Assembly: GCF_000507245.1 (NCBI RefSeq)
Contig: NC_023035.1
Coordinates: forward strand, 819,001-883,000
Source: Salinispira pacifica
Lineage (GTDB): Bacteria > Spirochaetota > Spirochaetia > DSM-27196 > Salinispiraceae
Direction of reading: 5' to 3'
DNA: 64,000 bases
In this document: one piece after another, positions 63,387-64,000 of the stretch
Layout of the letters: the number at the start of each line of letters is the position of its first letter
Numbering within the stretch: position 1 is the stretch's first letter
Position numbers and translations under genes: made by a program
Notes under the pieces: model-generated
Databases searched by the model: none
What the model was told of the DNA's origin: nothing
The model's input: only the letters and a program-made list of their open reading frames with translations

Positions 63387-64000
63387 TCAGGAGAGTTCAT
63401 CCAGTATGCGGTTCATCCAGGGAGTGATGATGCTGTAGCCGTCCTCCTGGAGCAGCAGGAACTGGAGAAAGGCATCCTGAATTCTTCCCAGGAAGTAGAG
63501 ACTCTGGGCGTAATAATACCGGGTTCTGAACCCGAGCTCGCCGGTGGGTGACAGACTCAAAAGCCGCTCCAGCTGCCGCCGGGCAATATCATAATTTTCA
63601 AGAGCAAAACTTCCCTGTACGATTTCCGCCAGTACTCTGTCACGGCCCTCAGCTTTACTGAGTTCCCGTTCCCGGGGAAGAATATCCGGCAGGGCCCGGG
63701 GCTTGCTGTCCAGAGTTATTGGTTCCATCAGGGAGGCAACCGCCTGCCTGGTGTTTTCGCTGATGCCGGTTCTGGATGGAATTTCCACCCCGGAAGGGGG
63801 GAGCCTGTCGCCGCTGACAACTGAGGTATTCAGAACCAGAATGGGAAGGGTCTCACCGGATCCCTGTCGCAGGGATGTAAACCCCGAACCCAGGGGCAGT
63901 TCCACCGGTTCCGCCAGGGTATTCTGTCCCCGCACCAGAATTTCACCATCTTCATCCGAGGCAAAATCATCCACCACTGCATAATAGTATGGAATTCCCG
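63387..64000 (-). CDS. TPR-like/FnIII-like protein, N-terminus beyond the window
   Basis: The frame is open through the window edge on the minus strand, so the N-terminus is missing. About 205 residues are visible. The segment at the edge (GIPYYYAVVDDFASDEDGEILVRGQN) looks like the end of an FnIII-type domain. The C-terminal part is helical and TPR-like (AEIVQGSFALENYDIARRQLERLLSL, YYAQSLYFLGRIQDAFLQFLLLQEDG). Convergent to the GH57 gene with a 4-base gap. Function unknown. Confidence 0.75.
   Translation of the reverse strand, partial: GIPYYYAVVDDFASDEDGEILVRGQNTLAEPVELPLGSGFTSLRQGSGETLPILVLNTSVVSGDRLPPSGVEIPSRTGISENTRQAVASLMEPITLDSKPRALPDILPRERELSKAEGRDRVLAEIVQGSFALENYDIARRQLERLLSLSPTGELGFRTRYYYAQSLYFLGRIQDAFLQFLLLQEDGYSIITPWMNRILDELS

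Noticed and set aside
1-64000. tRNA, rRNA, tmRNA or riboswitch genes
   Set aside because: Intergenic gaps were read for cloverleaf and conserved loop patterns and nothing persuasive was found. A covariance-model search would be decisive.

Overview
The window is a chromosomal stretch at roughly 55% GC. It is densely packed with housekeeping genes and shows no phage, plasmid or CRISPR signature. I read no tRNA or rRNA gene in it. The gene set suggests a free-living spirochaete (Spirochaetaceae-like): a methyl-accepting protein with a CZB and hemerythrin tail, an OmpA-type envelope protein with FlgD-like repeats, GH13 and GH57 alpha-glucan enzymes, a double cyclic-nucleotide-domain protein, a type-2 IleS and an Rnf-type operon. 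This assignment rests on the combination of families. No single diagnostic gene proves it.

Layout: (1) 1-7174 holds the tail of an OmpA/FlgD-like envelope protein, a DJ-1 protein, an unrecognised secreted protein, and a chemoreceptor split by an apparent one-base frameshift. (2) 7146-9463 has mgtE and murB on the minus strand, with murB divergent from cysS. (3) 9520-16221 is a plus-strand run: cysS, an ECF-like sigma factor, a membrane protein in anti-sigma position, two exported proteins (one with a transglutaminase-like fold that lacks its catalytic triad), and glyA. (4) 16352-22542 holds an oxidoreductase, a double cNMP-domain protein, a TrkA-C membrane protein and valS. (5) 22741-29939 holds a lipoprotein alpha-amylase with a recently duplicated module, an M30-like metalloprotease operon, a ferritin-like/VIT1 iron transporter and a TetR regulator. 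(6) 30046-35786, minus strand: a four-part sulfur-redox fusion (CoA-disulfide reductase, rhodanese, TusA, DsrE), a PilJ-type chemoreceptor and a glycolipid glycosyltransferase. (7) 35949-43727: ileS, a lipoprotein, hisH-hisF, an FmdB protein, an ArsR regulator and aroB. (8) 43754-54765 is mostly minus strand: TPR protein, HrpA-type helicase, hisS, pabC and pabB, then pcnB on plus, a candidate 138-bp MITE, a TPR protein with a degenerate peptidase site, and an ATPase-Asp23 fusion. (9) 54851-61252: a DUF212 protein, an unknown membrane protein and an Rnf-type operon (C-D-G-E-A). (10) 61337-64000: a GH57 enzyme and a truncated TPR protein.

The most unusual item is the Rnf-type operon. Gene order and sequence show clear descent from Rnf/Rsx/Nqr. 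However, RnfC has lost its FMN/NADH-binding motifs, the RnfG-position protein is short and lacks the SGAT flavin-attachment motif, the RnfE and RnfA homologues contain no cysteine (the canonical proteins use cysteines for an intramembrane iron-sulfur centre), and no rnfB is present. The two [4Fe-4S] motifs of RnfC and an SGGT version of the RnfD flavin site remain. The tightly overlapping intact reading frames argue for a repurposed membrane complex rather than decay.

Clear sigma-70-type promoters were read upstream of several genes. The -10 hexamer TACAAT recurs at four unrelated loci, two of which also share the sequence between -35 and -10. Hairpin-plus-T-run terminators follow the OmpA gene, glyA, the amylase and the TPR/peptidase gene.
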